Positions 11,046-21,479 of a stretch of DNA of 64,000 nucleotides are shown here, one piece after another (the stretch's first letter is position 1; each line of letters starts with the position of its first letter). A program made the position numbers and the translations under genes. The notes beneath the pieces are model-generated. The model was not told the DNA's origin, did no database searches, and was given only the letters and a program-made list of their open reading frames with translations. The DNA is from Thauera sp. JM12B12 (GTDB lineage Bacteria > Pseudomonadota > Gammaproteobacteria > Burkholderiales > Rhodocyclaceae), in contig NZ_CP154859.1 in assembly GCF_039614725.1 (NCBI RefSeq), positions 372,001 through 436,000 of the forward strand. The letters are read 5' to 3'.

Positions 11046-11366
11046 GGTCGGGGACTCCTGTCTTTTGAACGGCGGAGATCAGGCTGGCGTAACCACTTGT
11101 CGTTTGGCCCAAGCGCCTTGAGTGTTGGGCGGCTCAGCTGCGCTTGCGATCCGCCGGGGACGCGCGGGGTATTCCTTCCGGGGCTGCGGAACTCGCTCGA
11201 TTCCTCGCTCGGACAGTCCTCGCCCCTTCACGAATACCCCGTGCGCGTCCCTCGCCCCAGGCGGTCGCGCACAGAAGGTTCAAAAAACAACGCCTGCCTC
11301 AAGCACAAGCGCTTGAACGACCACCCCGCGCCACGGCCTCGGTCCAGGAAGCCGCCACGCAGCAAC
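11046..11366. other. Gene-free gap with an imperfect long inverted repeat
   Basis: No gene is recognisable. At 11158-11174 GGACGCGCGGGGTATTC is matched by GAATACCCCGTGCGCGTCC at 11232-11250, complementary apart from a two-base insertion. Outer CCGCC/GGCGG arms extend the match to about 11151-11264. A short palindrome CAAGCGCTTG lies near 11306. It may act as a 3' barrier for cysK or be a decayed mobile repeat. Confidence 0.55.
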
Positions 11367-12344
<978 letters not shown>

Positions 12345-12492
12345 GCGGGGTTCCTCATGTGGAAGACGGCAGGGCGGATGTCGCCCCTGGCCGCAGTATA
12401 GGCAGGGGCGAGGCGCCCTTGCCATGCTGCGCGGCAGCGTCCGGGGGGCGACCGGGCAGGTTCAGGCTGCGCGGGTGGGGCCTGAGGTAGCC

Positions 12493-15468
12493 TCAGCGCC
12501 GGGTCGCGTCGTCCTCGCCGCAGTGGGTGAGGATGTCGGCGCGCACCGCGTCGCGCAGCGCGAGCAGGTCGTGCCAGTCCTCGCCGGCGGGCGCATGCGG
12601 CGCACAGATCGTCACCGTGAGCGCGCCCGGCCGCGGCTGCCAGCTGCCGTCGGGCAGTACCGCGCGGGTGCCGGCGAGCGCGACCGGCACCACCGGCAGG
12701 CCCTGGCGCGCGGCGGACTGGAAGGCGCCGAGGCGGAAGGCCTGCAGGCCGGGGCGGGCGCTGAAGGTGCCCTCGGCGAAGAACAGCAGCGGCGCGCCGG
12801 TGCCGGCGCCGGCGGCGAGCGTGTCGGCGTCCTCGACGCCGTGGCCGGGGTCGAAGCGGCGCACGAAGCAGGTGTCCATGCGCTCGAACAGCGGCCCCAG
12901 CAGCCGGCTGTCGCGCAGCTCGGCCTTGGCCACGAAGCGCACCGGCTGCGGCAGCGCGGCGGCAAGCACGAGCCCGTCGATGTAGCTGGCGTGGTTGGCG
13001 ACCAGCACGCAGCCGGTGGCGGGCAGGTGGTCCGCGCCCTCGACCCGCAAGGCGCAGCCGCACAGCCGGGCATGCAGGCGCGCCAGGCGGTGGCACACCG
13101 CCCAGCGCTGCGCGAGCCGCGGCAGAGTGAGGATGGCCAGCGTGGCGAGCGGCGCGAGCAGCAGGAAGGCGGACCACGCCCACGCCGCCTGCAGCCGCCC
13201 CGGCACCGCCAGCGCGGCGCGGCGCGCACGGCCGGCGAGGCTCGCGAGCTGCAGGCGCAGTACCTGCAGCCAGGCGGCGCGGCTGGGGGCGCCGAGCGTG
13301 CCGGCGAGCCAGGCGTCGCGGATGGCGGCGCGGCGGATCTTGCCGCTGGAGGTCTTGAGCACCGCATGCGGCGGGGCGAGCACGACCGCGTCCGGGGCGA
13401 GGCCGAGCGCATCCATCGCGGCGGCGGTGATGCGCGCCTCGAGCGCAGCGCGCGCGCCGGCGTCCTGCACCCGCGTCTCCGCTACCACGACCAGGCGCTC
13501 GTCCGCCTCACCCGGCGTGTCGCAGCCGAACACCGCGACGCAGCCCTTGCGCACGCCGGGCAGCTCGCCCACCGCCTGCTCGAGGTCGTAGGGGTAGAGG
13601 TTGCGGCCGGCGCGGATGATCATCTCCTTCGCGCGCCCGGTGAGGTAGAGCTCGCCGTCGGCGAGGTAGCCGTGGTCGCCGGTGGCGAGCCAGCCGTCTC
13701 GGATCAGGGCGGCGGTGGCCGTCGGGTTGCGGTAGTAGCCGGCGGTGGCCGAGGGGCCGCGGAACTCGACCGCGCCGACGGTACGCTCGGGCAGGGGACG
13801 GCCGTCGGCGTCGACGACGCGCAGTGCGTGACCGGGCAGGGCGGGGCCGCATGAGACCACGCGCAGCGTGTCGGCGGCGCTCGCGGCGCTCGCCGTGCCC
13901 GCTGCGTTTGCGGTGTCCACGGCCTTGGCCGTCCCCGCAGCGTGACCCGCGCTCGCAGGGGGCGTGGCATCCGAGGCGTTCACCGGGCCCGCGGTGGCGG
14001 CCGCCGCCGTCGCGGGCTCGACCTGGCCGCCCAAGCGCACGCTCGCCCGCCGCACGCGATCGACGACCACGCCGCGGCCGGGCGGGGGCACGCACAGGCC
14101 GACCGCGCATTCGGCCAGGCCATAGACCGGCGTCAGGATGCGCGCATCCAGGCCGTAGCGGGCGAAGGCGGTGGCGAAGCGCGCCAGGGTGTCGGGGTTG
14201 ACCGGCTCGGCGCCGTTGGCCGCCAGCCGCCAGCACGACAGGTCGAGGCCGTCGAGCGCGGTGTCGGCGAGGCGCTTGACGCACAGCTCGAAGGCGAAGT
14301 TGGGCGCGGCGGTGACCGTGCCGCGGTAGCGGTGGATCGCCCACAGCCAGCGCTCCGGGCGGGCGAGGAAGTCGAGCGGCGACATCAGCACCAGGGTGCA
14401 GCCGTGGTACAGGCTGCCCAGCCAGGTGCCGATCAACCCCATGTCGTGGTACAGCGGCAGCCAGCTCACGCACACGTCCTGCGGTACCACCGCGGCGGCG
14501 GCGCCCCAGGCGCGGATGTTGGCGAGCAGGTTGGCGTGGCTCAGCGCCACGCCCTTGGGGTCGCCGGTGGAGCCGGAGGTGTATTGGATGAGGCCGAGCG
14601 CGCTGCTGCGCAGGGGGAGTGGGGGCTGTGGCGCGCTTCCGGCCGCAGCCAGCGCGGCTGGCGTGCTGACATGGGCGAGCGTCGGCACCAGCCCGGCGAG
14701 CATGCGCGCGAGCGGGCGCACGCGGTCGAAGGTGATCAGCACCCGCGCCTCGCAGTTGCGCAGGATGCCGGCCTGGCGGCGCAGGTGTTCCTCGATCTGG
14801 TTGGGGCGCGCCGGCGGATACATCGGCACCGGCACCGCGCCGGCGAACAGGATGGCGAAGAAGCAGCGGAAGAAGTCCAGTCCGGAGGGCAGCATCAGCG
14901 CCACGCAGTCGCCCGGGCGCACGCCGAGCGCCACCAGCGCGCCGGCCAGGCGCACGCCGGCCGCGTGCAGCTGCGCGTAGCTGAGCGTTTCCGCGTGTTC
15001 GTCATCGACCAGGAAGCGGACGTGGGTGCGCTCGGGGTGGCGGGCGAGGTGCCACGCGAGGACCTCGACCAGGGTCGCGGCCGAATCGGGGAGCGCGGCC
15101 GCCGCCCCCTCGATGACCGACTCGGGCGCGGATGACGGCGGGGGCGGTGGGGATGCGGCTGCCGCCGCGGCGTCGCCTCCGGCGCGGGCGGCCTGCGCCA
15201 TCGCGCGCAGCAGTTCGCGCGGCGTCTCGGCGGCGACGAGCACCTCGGTGGGCAGGCGCAGACCGAAGCGGCGCTCGATGCGCGCGAGCAGCTCGACCCG
15301 GCTCAGGCTGTCGAGGCCGAGCTCGCGGTCCAGGGTGCTGTCGAGGCTGGCGTGCCGTACGGTGCCGGGCTGCAGCTCGCGGAGGACCTCGTCGATCAGG
15401 CGCAGCAGCGCGTCGGCGTCGGCCGGGGCTGTGTGGGCAGGAGGTGTCGGCATCGGAGGTGCAGGCAT
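12493..15468 (-). CDS. ACP / AMP-ligase / 1-acyl-glycerophosphate acyltransferase fusion
   Basis: This is a three-domain lipid enzyme of about 991 residues. An N-terminal acyl carrier domain has the phosphopantetheine serine in LGLDSLSRVEL (S54). An AMP-binding acyl-activating domain follows, with YTSGSTGDPKG at ~296 and the late TGRAKEMIIRAGRNLYPYDLE and LKTSSGKIRR blocks; it resembles fatty-acyl-AMP ligases. After a hydrophobic stretch comes a PlsC-type acyltransferase with NHASYID (H826) and FAEGTFS. The design suggests fatty acid activation, loading on the carrier and transfer to a lipid acceptor. An Ala/Thr-rich low-complexity insert lies at residues ~483-533. The start is uncertain: ATGs at 15570, 15468 and 15453 are possible and none has a good ribosome site. 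Confidence 0.82.
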   Translation of the reverse strand: MPAPPMPTPPAHTAPADADALLRLIDEVLRELQPGTVRHASLDSTLDRELGLDSLSRVELLARIERRFGLRLPTEVLVAAETPRELLRAMAQAARAGGDAAAAAASPPPPPSSAPESVIEGAAAALPDSAATLVEVLAWHLARHPERTHVRFLVDDEHAETLSYAQLHAAGVRLAGALVALGVRPGDCVALMLPSGLDFFRCFFAILFAGAVPVPMYPPARPNQIEEHLRRQAGILRNCEARVLITFDRVRPLARMLAGLVPTLAHVSTPAALAAAGSAPQPPLPLRSSALGLIQYTSGSTGDPKGVALSHANLLANIRAWGAAAAVVPQDVCVSWLPLYHDMGLIGTWLGSLYHGCTLVLMSPLDFLARPERWLWAIHRYRGTVTAAPNFAFELCVKRLADTALDGLDLSCWRLAANGAEPVNPDTLARFATAFARYGLDARILTPVYGLAECAVGLCVPPPGRGVVVDRVRRASVRLGGQVEPATAAAATAGPVNASDATPPASAGHAAGTAKAVDTANAAGTASAASAADTLRVVSCGPALPGHALRVVDADGRPLPERTVGAVEFRGPSATAGYYRNPTATAALIRDGWLATGDHGYLADGELYLTGRAKEMIIRAGRNLYPYDLEQAVGELPGVRKGCVAVFGCDTPGEADERLVVVAETRVQDAGARAALEARITAAAMDALGLAPDAVVLAPPHAVLKTSSGKIRRAAIRDAWLAGTLGAPSRAAWLQVLRLQLASLAGRARRAALAVPGRLQAAWAWSAFLLLAPLATLAILTLPRLAQRWAVCHRLARLHARLCGCALRVEGADHLPATGCVLVANHASYIDGLVLAAALPQPVRFVAKAELRDSRLLGPLFERMDTCFVRRFDPGHGVEDADTLAAGAGTGAPLLFFAEGTFSARPGLQAFRLGAFQSAARQGLPVVPVALAGTRAVLPDGSWQPRPGALTVTICAPHAPAGEDWHDLLALRDAVRADILTHCGEDDATRR

Positions 15469-15636
15469 CGCGGCGAATTCCGGTTGCGCGCCGCCGGGCG
15501 GCTCGGGGCCAGGGGAGGGGGCGTGTGCAGCGCGGCGGGCCGCCCCGGCGGGCGACGGGCTTGGTAACATCGCCGCCCATGTCTGCCTGCCTTGATCCCC
15601 GCGCCCCCCGGGTGGTTCCCTGCCGAGGAGCCCCCT

Positions 15637-16875
15637 ATGTCTGACCAGCTCGCCCTCGGCCTGCGCGACGTCGCCGCGCTCGGGCAGATCTTCACCCCCG
15701 AGCCGGTGGTGCGCGCGATGCTCGCGCTGCGCCGCAAGTACGGCCGGGTGCTCGAACCCTCCTGCGGCGACGGCGCCTTCCTGCGCCACCTGCCCGGCGC
15801 AGTCGGGCTGGAGCTCGATCCCGACCACTGCCCGCCCGGCGCACAGGCGATCGACTTCTTCGCCTATCCCGAGCGCGAGCAGTTCGACACCATCATCGGC
15901 AATCCGCCCTATGTGCGTTTCCAGGACATCCCGGCCGCGACCCAGGCGCTGATCGCGCGCGGCGGCTACGGCGCCTGCCTCGACAAGCGCGCCAACCTGT
16001 ACCTGTTCTTCATCGACAAGTGCCTGCGCCACCTGAGGCCCGGCGGCGAGCTGATCTTCATCACGCCGCGCGACTTCCTCAAGGCGACCTCGGCGGTGAA
16101 GTTGAACCGCCTGCTGTTCGAGGCCGGCAGCATCACCGATGCGATCGAGCTGGGGGATGCGCGGGTGTTCCCCGACGCGGTGCCGAACTGCCTGATCTGG
16201 CGCTTCGAGAAGGGCCACAGCGCGCGCAGCCTGCGCTACTGCGAGATCGGCGTCGGCGACGACCTCGCCGCGGCGCTCGCCGCGCCGGCCTGGGAGACCC
16301 GCCACTTCATCGAGTGCGCCGGCCACCTGATGTTCGCCCGCGGCGACTACCCGCTGCGACTCGCTGAGGTGGCCTTCGTCAAGGTGGGTGCGGTATCGGG
16401 CGCCGACGAGCTGTACGCCGACCCGCTGCAGGGCAACCGCGACTTCGTGTGCTCGCACACGGTCAGTACCGGGCAGACCCGGCGCATGATCTTCTCCGAG
16501 CCCGGCGAGTCCCCGCCGGACGCGCTGCTGCCTTACAAGGCGCGCCTGCTGCAGCGCAGGGTGACGAAATTCGACGAGTCGAACTGGTGGATGTGGGGGC
16601 GCATGCACCACCGCAGCACGCAGCCGCGGGTCTATGTGAATGGCAAGACGCGGGTCGCGCAGCCCTTCTTCACCCACGCCTGCGATGACTACGACGGCGC
16701 GGTGATGGCGGTCTTCCCGCGCCGCGCGGACGTCGACATCGAGGCCTTCCGCGATGCGCTCAACGCGGTCGACTGGGCCGATCTCGGCTTCGTCTGCGAC
16801 GGGCGCTTCCTGTTCACCCAGCGCAGCCTGGAGAACGCGCCGCTGCCCGCGGGGTTTGCGCGTTTCCTGCCATGA
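15637..16875 (+). CDS. Putative N6-adenine DNA methyltransferase, orphan
   Basis: This is a class I SAM-dependent methyltransferase of 412 residues. The SAM motif is RVLEPSCGDGAFLRHL near residue 35, and the catalytic motif of amino-methylating DNA enzymes, IIGNPPYVRF, follows at ~88. The C-terminal part (GAVSGADELY..., SNWWMWGRMHHR) resembles the target-recognition region of TaqI/Eco57I-like enzymes. The ATG at 15637 has GAGGAG upstream. No restriction endonuclease or specificity gene is adjacent, so it is an orphan; it could also be a remnant of a restriction system. Divergent from the lipid enzyme, with little space between. Confidence 0.75.
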   Translation: MSDQLALGLRDVAALGQIFTPEPVVRAMLALRRKYGRVLEPSCGDGAFLRHLPGAVGLELDPDHCPPGAQAIDFFAYPEREQFDTIIGNPPYVRFQDIPAATQALIARGGYGACLDKRANLYLFFIDKCLRHLRPGGELIFITPRDFLKATSAVKLNRLLFEAGSITDAIELGDARVFPDAVPNCLIWRFEKGHSARSLRYCEIGVGDDLAAALAAPAWETRHFIECAGHLMFARGDYPLRLAEVAFVKVGAVSGADELYADPLQGNRDFVCSHTVSTGQTRRMIFSEPGESPPDALLPYKARLLQRRVTKFDESNWWMWGRMHHRSTQPRVYVNGKTRVAQPFFTHACDDYDGAVMAVFPRRADVDIEAFRDALNAVDWADLGFVCDGRFLFTQRSLENAPLPAGFARFLP

Positions 16876-16918
16876 GGCTGTCGCCCGCTGGGCTCGCTGA
16901 AGGCTTCATCGCCAAGGC

Positions 16919-16993
16919 TTAAGAAACCGTTAAGTTTTCATTAAGTATCTGTAAATAAAGAATAATTTTATGCATACGTAAGCGGGGCGTAAG
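16919..16993 (+). promoter_or_regulatory. 11-bp phased TAAG repeats before the acetate-uptake operon
   Basis: The AT-rich gap holds TTAAG at 16919, 16930 and 16941, each exactly 11 bp from the next. Downstream, CGTAAG occurs at 16977 and 16988, again 11 bp apart. Tandem 11-bp direct repeats are the usual binding layout of OmpR/PhoB-class response regulators. A possible promoter is TTAAGT (16941) - 16 bp - TAATTT (16963). Confidence 0.5.
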
Positions 16994-17016
16994 TCTCCCG
17001 ACCTAAGGTTCGTCCA

Positions 17017-17034
17017 ACCGGACGGGCGTCCGGT
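17017..17034 (+). promoter_or_regulatory. GC-rich hairpin in the leader of DUF485-actP
   Basis: ACCGGAC-GGGC-GTCCGGT is a perfect 7-bp stem in the predicted leader, 25 bp before the first gene. CCTTTC follows, too weak for a clear terminator. It could affect translation or mRNA stability. Confidence 0.35.
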
Positions 17035-17059
17035 CCTTTCACCGATGCAGGAGGGAGAC

Positions 17060-17368
17060 ATGGAAAACGACATGGCGACGAAAATCGCCGCCAACCCCAA
17101 GTACCAGCAGCTGGTGCGCACGCGCTCGAGCTTCGGCTGGATCCTCACGGCGATCATGATGGTCGTCTACTACGGCTACATCGCCATCATCGCCTTCGAC
17201 AAGGAGCTGTTCTCGCAGCGCCTCGGTGACGGGGTCATGACGGTCGGCATTCCGGTCGGCCTCGGGGTGATCTTCTTCACCGTCCTGATCACCGGCTTCT
17301 ACGTGCGGCGCGCCAACTCCGAGTTCGACCGCCTGACCCGCGAGATCGTCGAGGAGAGCGGCAAATGA
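17060..17368 (+). CDS. DUF485 membrane protein (YjcH-like)
   Basis: This is a 102-residue inner-membrane protein with two hydrophobic helices ([22 protein letters not shown] and [21 protein letters not shown]). It belongs to the DUF485 family, which almost always stands immediately before acetate permease genes, as YjcH does before ActP in E. coli. Its exact role is not known. The ATG at 17060 is preceded by GGAGGGAGA; the ATG at 17045 lies before that site and is rejected. Its stop overlaps the start of actP (ATGA), so translation is coupled. Confidence 0.88.
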   Translation: MENDMATKIAANPKYQQLVRTRSSFGWILTAIMMVVYYGYIAIIAFDKELFSQRLGDGVMTVGIPVGLGVIFFTVLITGFYVRRANSEFDRLTREIVEESGK

Positions 17369-19083
17369 ACGGCGCCCACTTCAAGCTCGCGGGCGGCCTC
17401 GCGCTCGCCCTGCTGTCCTCGCTGGCGCTGGCCGCGGGGGGCGACCTCGGCCAGGCCGAGAAGCAGGCCACCAACTGGACGGCCATCATGATGTTCGGCG
17501 TGTTCGTCCTCGGCACCCTGTACATCACCAAGTGGGCGGCCTCGAAGACCAAGTCGGCGGCCGACTTCTACACCGCCGGTGGCGGCATCACCGGCTTCCA
17601 GAACGGCCTGGCGATCGCCGGCGACTACATGTCGGCAGCGTCCTTCCTGGGTATCTCGGCGGCGGTGATGGCCAACGGCTATGACGGCCTGATCTACTCG
17701 ATCGGCTTCCTGGTCGGCTGGCCGGTGATCACCTTCCTGATGGCCGAGCGCCTGCGCAACCTCGGCAAGTTCACCTTCGCCGACGTCGCCGCCTACCGCT
17801 TCCAGCAGACCCCGATCCGCGCCTTCGCGGCCTCGGGGACCCTGGTCGTGGTGGCCTTCTACCTGATCGCGCAGATGGTCGGCGCCGGCCAGCTCATCAA
17901 GCTGCTGTTCGGCCTCGAGTACTGGATGGCGGTGGTCATCGTCGGCGCGCTGATGATGGTGTATGTGCTCTTCGGCGGCATGACCGCGACCACCTGGGTG
18001 CAGATCATCAAGGCTTGCCTGCTGCTCGCCGGTGCATCGTTCATGGCCTTCATGGTGCTGCTCAACTACGGCTTCTCGCCCGAGGCGATGTTCGCCGACG
18101 CGGTGCGCGTGAAGACCGAGGTGGCGACCGCCGCCGGCAAGAGCGCGGCCGAGGCCTCCACCATCGGCCAGGCGATCATGGGTCCGGGCTCCTTCATCAA
18201 GGATCCGATCTCGGCGATCTCCTTCGGCATGGCGCTGATGTTCGGCACCGCCGGCCTGCCGCACGTGCTGATGCGCTTCTTCACCGTGCCGGACGCCAAG
18301 GAAGCCCGCAAGTCGGTGTTCTGGGCCACCACCTGGATCGGCTACTTCTACATCCTGACCTTCATCATCGGCTTCGGCGCGATCGTGCTGGTGTCGACCA
18401 ACCCCGGCTTCCTCGATGCCAAGGGCGGCCTGATCGGCGGCAGCAACATGGCGGCGATCCACCTCGCCAACGCGGTCGGCGGCAACGTGTTCCTCGGCTT
18501 CATCTCGGCGGTGGCGTTCGCGACCATCCTCGCGGTGGTGGCCGGCCTGACCCTGTCGGGCGCCTCGGCGGTGTCGCACGACCTGTACGCCACGGTGTTC
18601 AAGAAGGGCAACGCGGATTCGGCCTCCGAGCTCAAGGTGTCGCGCATCACCACCCTGGTGCTGGGCTTCGTCGCCGTGGTGCTGGGTATCGCCTTCGAGA
18701 AGCAGAACATCGCCTTCATGGTGTCGCTGGCCTTCGCGATCGCCGCCTCGGCCAACTTCCCGGTGCTGTTCATGTCGGTGCTGTGGAAGGACTGCACGAC
18801 CCGCGGCGCCACGATCGGCGGCTTCATCGGCCTGATCACCGCGGTGGTGCTGACCGTCGTGTCGCCCTCGGTGTGGGAAGCCACGCTCGGCAACCCGAAG
18901 GGTTCGGCGCTGTTCCCCTACGCTTCGCCGGCGCTGTTCTCGATGGCGGCAGGCTTCATCGGCATCTGGCTGTTCTCGATCCTCGACAACAGCGCGCGGG
19001 CCAAGGCCGACCGTGCTGGCTACCTGGCGCAGAAGGTGCGTTCGGAGACCGGCATCGGCGCCGCCGCGGCTTCGGCGCACTAA
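17365..19083 (+). CDS. actP: Cation/acetate symporter ActP
   Basis: This sodium:solute symporter family protein (572 residues, about 13-14 membrane helices) takes up acetate and related short acids. Family blocks include [35 protein letters not shown], the [17 protein letters not shown] stretch, and [20 protein letters not shown]. The first ~25 residues are cleavable-looking, as in other ActP proteins. It starts at 17365 inside the DUF485 stop codon. A perfect terminator follows. An acetyl-CoA synthetase gene is not in the window. A two-component system lies convergently downstream, and phased repeats upstream make it a candidate controller. Confidence 0.93.
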   Translation: MNGAHFKLAGGLALALLSSLALAAGGDLGQAEKQATNWTAIMMFGVFVLGTLYITKWAASKTKSAADFYTAGGGITGFQNGLAIAGDYMSAASFLGISAAVMANGYDGLIYSIGFLVGWPVITFLMAERLRNLGKFTFADVAAYRFQQTPIRAFAASGTLVVVAFYLIAQMVGAGQLIKLLFGLEYWMAVVIVGALMMVYVLFGGMTATTWVQIIKACLLLAGASFMAFMVLLNYGFSPEAMFADAVRVKTEVATAAGKSAAEASTIGQAIMGPGSFIKDPISAISFGMALMFGTAGLPHVLMRFFTVPDAKEARKSVFWATTWIGYFYILTFIIGFGAIVLVSTNPGFLDAKGGLIGGSNMAAIHLANAVGGNVFLGFISAVAFATILAVVAGLTLSGASAVSHDLYATVFKKGNADSASELKVSRITTLVLGFVAVVLGIAFEKQNIAFMVSLAFAIAASANFPVLFMSVLWKDCTTRGATIGGFIGLITAVVLTVVSPSVWEATLGNPKGSALFPYASPALFSMAAGFIGIWLFSILDNSARAKADRAGYLAQKVRSETGIGAAAASAH

Positions 19084-19137
19084 GCAGCAGGCCGGACAGG
19101 TCGCACCCGCAGGGGCGCGGCCGGCCGGCGCGGACGA

Positions 19138-19183
19138 CCGCGGGGCGGTGGGCGCAGGCTCACCGCCCCGCGGTTCTTTCTTT
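19138..19183 (+). terminator. Rho-independent terminator after actP
   Basis: CCGCGGGGCGGTG (19138-19150) and CACCGCCCCGCGG (19161-19173) form a perfect 13-bp stem with a 10-base loop, followed by TTCTTTCTTT. It lies between convergent genes; the T-run serves actP. Confidence 0.85.
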
Positions 19184-20640
19184 CAGGCCTGCACCTGCGC
19201 TGCGCGCGCGGGCTGCGCGATCGGCAGGCGCACGCGCACGCAGGTGCCGCGACCGCCGCTCGAGTTCGGTTCGCCATCGTCGATGCTGATGCGGCCGCCA
19301 TGGCTGCGCACGATCTCGCGCGCGATCGACAGGCCGAGCCCGCTGCCGCCGGTCGTGGCACCGAAGTGGCGGTAGAAGCGCTCGAAGACCTGCTCGCGCA
19401 CCTCGCGCGGAATGCCGGGACCGTCGTCGCTGACCTCGATTACCGCGGCCTCGCCGTCATCGCTGCAGCGCAGCGTGACGCGGCCGCCGGCGCCGCAATA
19501 CTTCAGCGCGTTGTCCATCAGGTTGGCGATCAGCTCCTGGAGCAACGTCGGATCCCCATGCACCCGCAGCGGCGCGCGGTCGATGCCGAGGTCGATGCCG
19601 CGCGCGTCGGCGCGATCCACCCAGTCCTCCACCATGACGTCGATCAGCGCGGCGAGGTCGACCTCGCTCGCGTCGGCGATCAGGCGGTCGCCGGACTCGG
19701 CGCGGGCGAGCGCGAGCAGCTGGTTGGCGAGCCGGGTGACGCGGACGACCGACTGGCGCAGGCGCGCGCGCGCGGTGGCGTCCTCGGGCCGGGACTCGAG
19801 CAGCTCGAGCTGCATCTGCAGGCCGGCGAGCGGGGTGCGCAGCTGGTGGGCGGCGTCCTGGAGAAACTCGCGCTGCTGCGCGTTGGCGGCGCGCAGTCGC
19901 TCGAGCAGGCCGTTGAGCGCGTGCACCACCTCGCGGACCTCATCGGGCACGCCGGCGAGATCGATCGGCGACAGGTCGGCGCCCGAGCGTGCGCGCAGTG
20001 AGTCCTCCAGCCGCTCGAGCGGCGCCAGCCCGCTCGGGATGCCGAAGCGCGCCGCCACCGCGGCGGAGATCAGCAGCAGCGCGCCCGCCCAGGCGAAGCC
20101 GAGCACCAGCCGATCGATCGCCTCGTCGCGCTTGCCCAGAGTCTCGGCGACGGTGACGTAGAAGCCGCTCGCGCCCTGGCTGCGGAACAGCCTGACCGCA
20201 CGGATCGGCTGTCCGGCGTGCTCGAGGTCGCCGAACAGCGGCCGGCCGGACGGCGCCGTCGGACGCGTGGCGGCGTCGCGCGTGACGGGTGCGTAGGGCA
20301 CCGGGATCGCCGCCAGGTTGTCGGTCTCGTCGAGGATCGGCAGCTCGGCGTCGCCGCCGAGCACGCGGCCGTTCTGGTCGCGCACGCGAAAGTAGATGCG
20401 GGCGACGGTGTCGGTGCGCAGCACCGCCTCGACTTCGGGCGAGAGCGTCAGGGTGAGACCGTCGGGGGCGGCGTGGACGTGGGTGGCGATGGCCTGCGCG
20501 AGGTTCACCAGGTTGCCGTCGTAGGCGTTGCGCACCACCCACTTCGCGCTGCTGTAGGCGACCGCGCCGGCGGTGATGATCAACACCACGGTGGGTGCGG
20601 CGAGCGCGCTGAGCAGCTTGCGGCGGAGGCTAATCTGCAC
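19183..20640 (-). CDS. Sensor histidine kinase (two-component), TctE/QseC-like
   Basis: This is an inner-membrane sensor kinase of 485 residues. A first membrane helix (~10-33) is followed by a periplasmic domain of ~130 residues of the two-component sensor N-terminal type, then a second helix (LGFAWAGALLLISAAVAARF). The HisKA box is EFLQDAAHQLRTPLAG with phospho-acceptor H265. The ATPase domain shows LIANLMDNALKYC (N box), DDGPGIP (G1) and GGSGLGLSIAREI (G2). The start is GTG at 20640, overlapping the response-regulator stop by 11 bp. The signal is unknown; TctE-type relatives sense organic acids, and actP lies next door. Confidence 0.88.
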   Translation of the reverse strand: MQISLRRKLLSALAAPTVVLIITAGAVAYSSAKWVVRNAYDGNLVNLAQAIATHVHAAPDGLTLTLSPEVEAVLRTDTVARIYFRVRDQNGRVLGGDAELPILDETDNLAAIPVPYAPVTRDAATRPTAPSGRPLFGDLEHAGQPIRAVRLFRSQGASGFYVTVAETLGKRDEAIDRLVLGFAWAGALLLISAAVAARFGIPSGLAPLERLEDSLRARSGADLSPIDLAGVPDEVREVVHALNGLLERLRAANAQQREFLQDAAHQLRTPLAGLQMQLELLESRPEDATARARLRQSVVRVTRLANQLLALARAESGDRLIADASEVDLAALIDVMVEDWVDRADARGIDLGIDRAPLRVHGDPTLLQELIANLMDNALKYCGAGGRVTLRCSDDGEAAVIEVSDDGPGIPREVREQVFERFYRHFGATTGGSGLGLSIAREIVRSHGGRISIDDGEPNSSGGRGTCVRVRLPIAQPARAAQVQA

Positions 20641-21298
20641 CGTCGCGACGCTCCTTGACGCGCTCGAGGCGGTAGCCGAAGCCGCGCACGGTGCGGATGA
20701 GCACACCGGCTGCCTCCAGGCGCGGGCGCAGGCGCGAGATGTAGACCTCGAGCGCGTTGCCGCTGCCCTCGCCCTGCAGGCGCTCGCGGGCGACGGTGCG
20801 GCCGTCGGCGCGCACGAGCGCTTCGAGGATCTCCCATTCGCGGCCGCTGAGCGCGAGCGCCGCGCCGTCGAGTTCGGCGAGGCGGCCGTCGAGGTCGAGC
20901 AGCAGCGGGCCGAAGCTGAGCGCCGGCGCGGACGCGCTGCCGCCGCGACGCAGCACCGCGCGCATGCGGGCGCTGAGTTCGGCGAGCTCGAAGGGCTTGA
21001 CCAGGTAGTCGTCGGCGCCGAGGTCGAGGCCGTAGATGCGGTCGTCAAGCGCATCGCGCGCGGTGATCAGGATCACCGGCATGCGCTGGCCGCGCTTGCG
21101 GATGCGGCGCACCACCTCGTAGCCGCCGAGCCCGGGCAGGCCGAGGTCGAGCAGCACGAGCTCGAAGGCGCTCTCCTGCAGCAAGCGGTCGGCACGCATG
21201 CCGTCGGTCTCGACCGTGACCGCGTCGCCCTGGCCGCGCAGGAACTCGGCGATGCCCTCGGCGAGCATCGGATCGTCTTCAACCAGCAGAAGCTTCAT
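20630..21298 (-). CDS. OmpR-family response regulator
   Basis: This is a DNA-binding response regulator of 222 residues. The receiver domain has VEDD at residues 6-9, phospho-acceptor D51 in LLLDLGLPG, and K in YLVKPF. The winged-helix output domain ends with NALEVYISRLRPRLEAAGVLIRTVRGFGYRLE. The ATG at 21298 is chosen because the receiver begins there; the upstream open frame is Arg/Ala-rich noise. It is the first gene of a pair with the kinase. OmpR-class regulators bind tandem 11-bp direct repeats, which are present before the DUF485-actP operon. Confidence 0.92.
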   Translation of the reverse strand: MKLLLVEDDPMLAEGIAEFLRGQGDAVTVETDGMRADRLLQESAFELVLLDLGLPGLGGYEVVRRIRKRGQRMPVILITARDALDDRIYGLDLGADDYLVKPFELAELSARMRAVLRRGGSASAPALSFGPLLLDLDGRLAELDGAALALSGREWEILEALVRADGRTVARERLQGEGSGNALEVYISRLRPRLEAAGVLIRTVRGFGYRLERVKERRDGAD

Positions 21299-21479
21299 GT
21301 CGTTTTCGGCGTCCGGCGCGCCGTGGACGCGCGGGCGACGTGCCCTGGCGCGCGCGGCCGGTTTCCTCCCGCGCGCCATGCTAGCGCTTCGCCGCTGCGG
21401 GCGCATCGTCCGCGGTCATCGGCGTATCATGGCGGCGTCGATCTTCCGCCGTCCGGGGCGCCGCGCCCCGCCTGCCGCC

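Noticed and set aside
15469-16677. N-terminal extension of the lipid-enzyme frame
   Set aside because: It runs opposite the methyltransferase and has no domain; the ACP begins soon after 15468.
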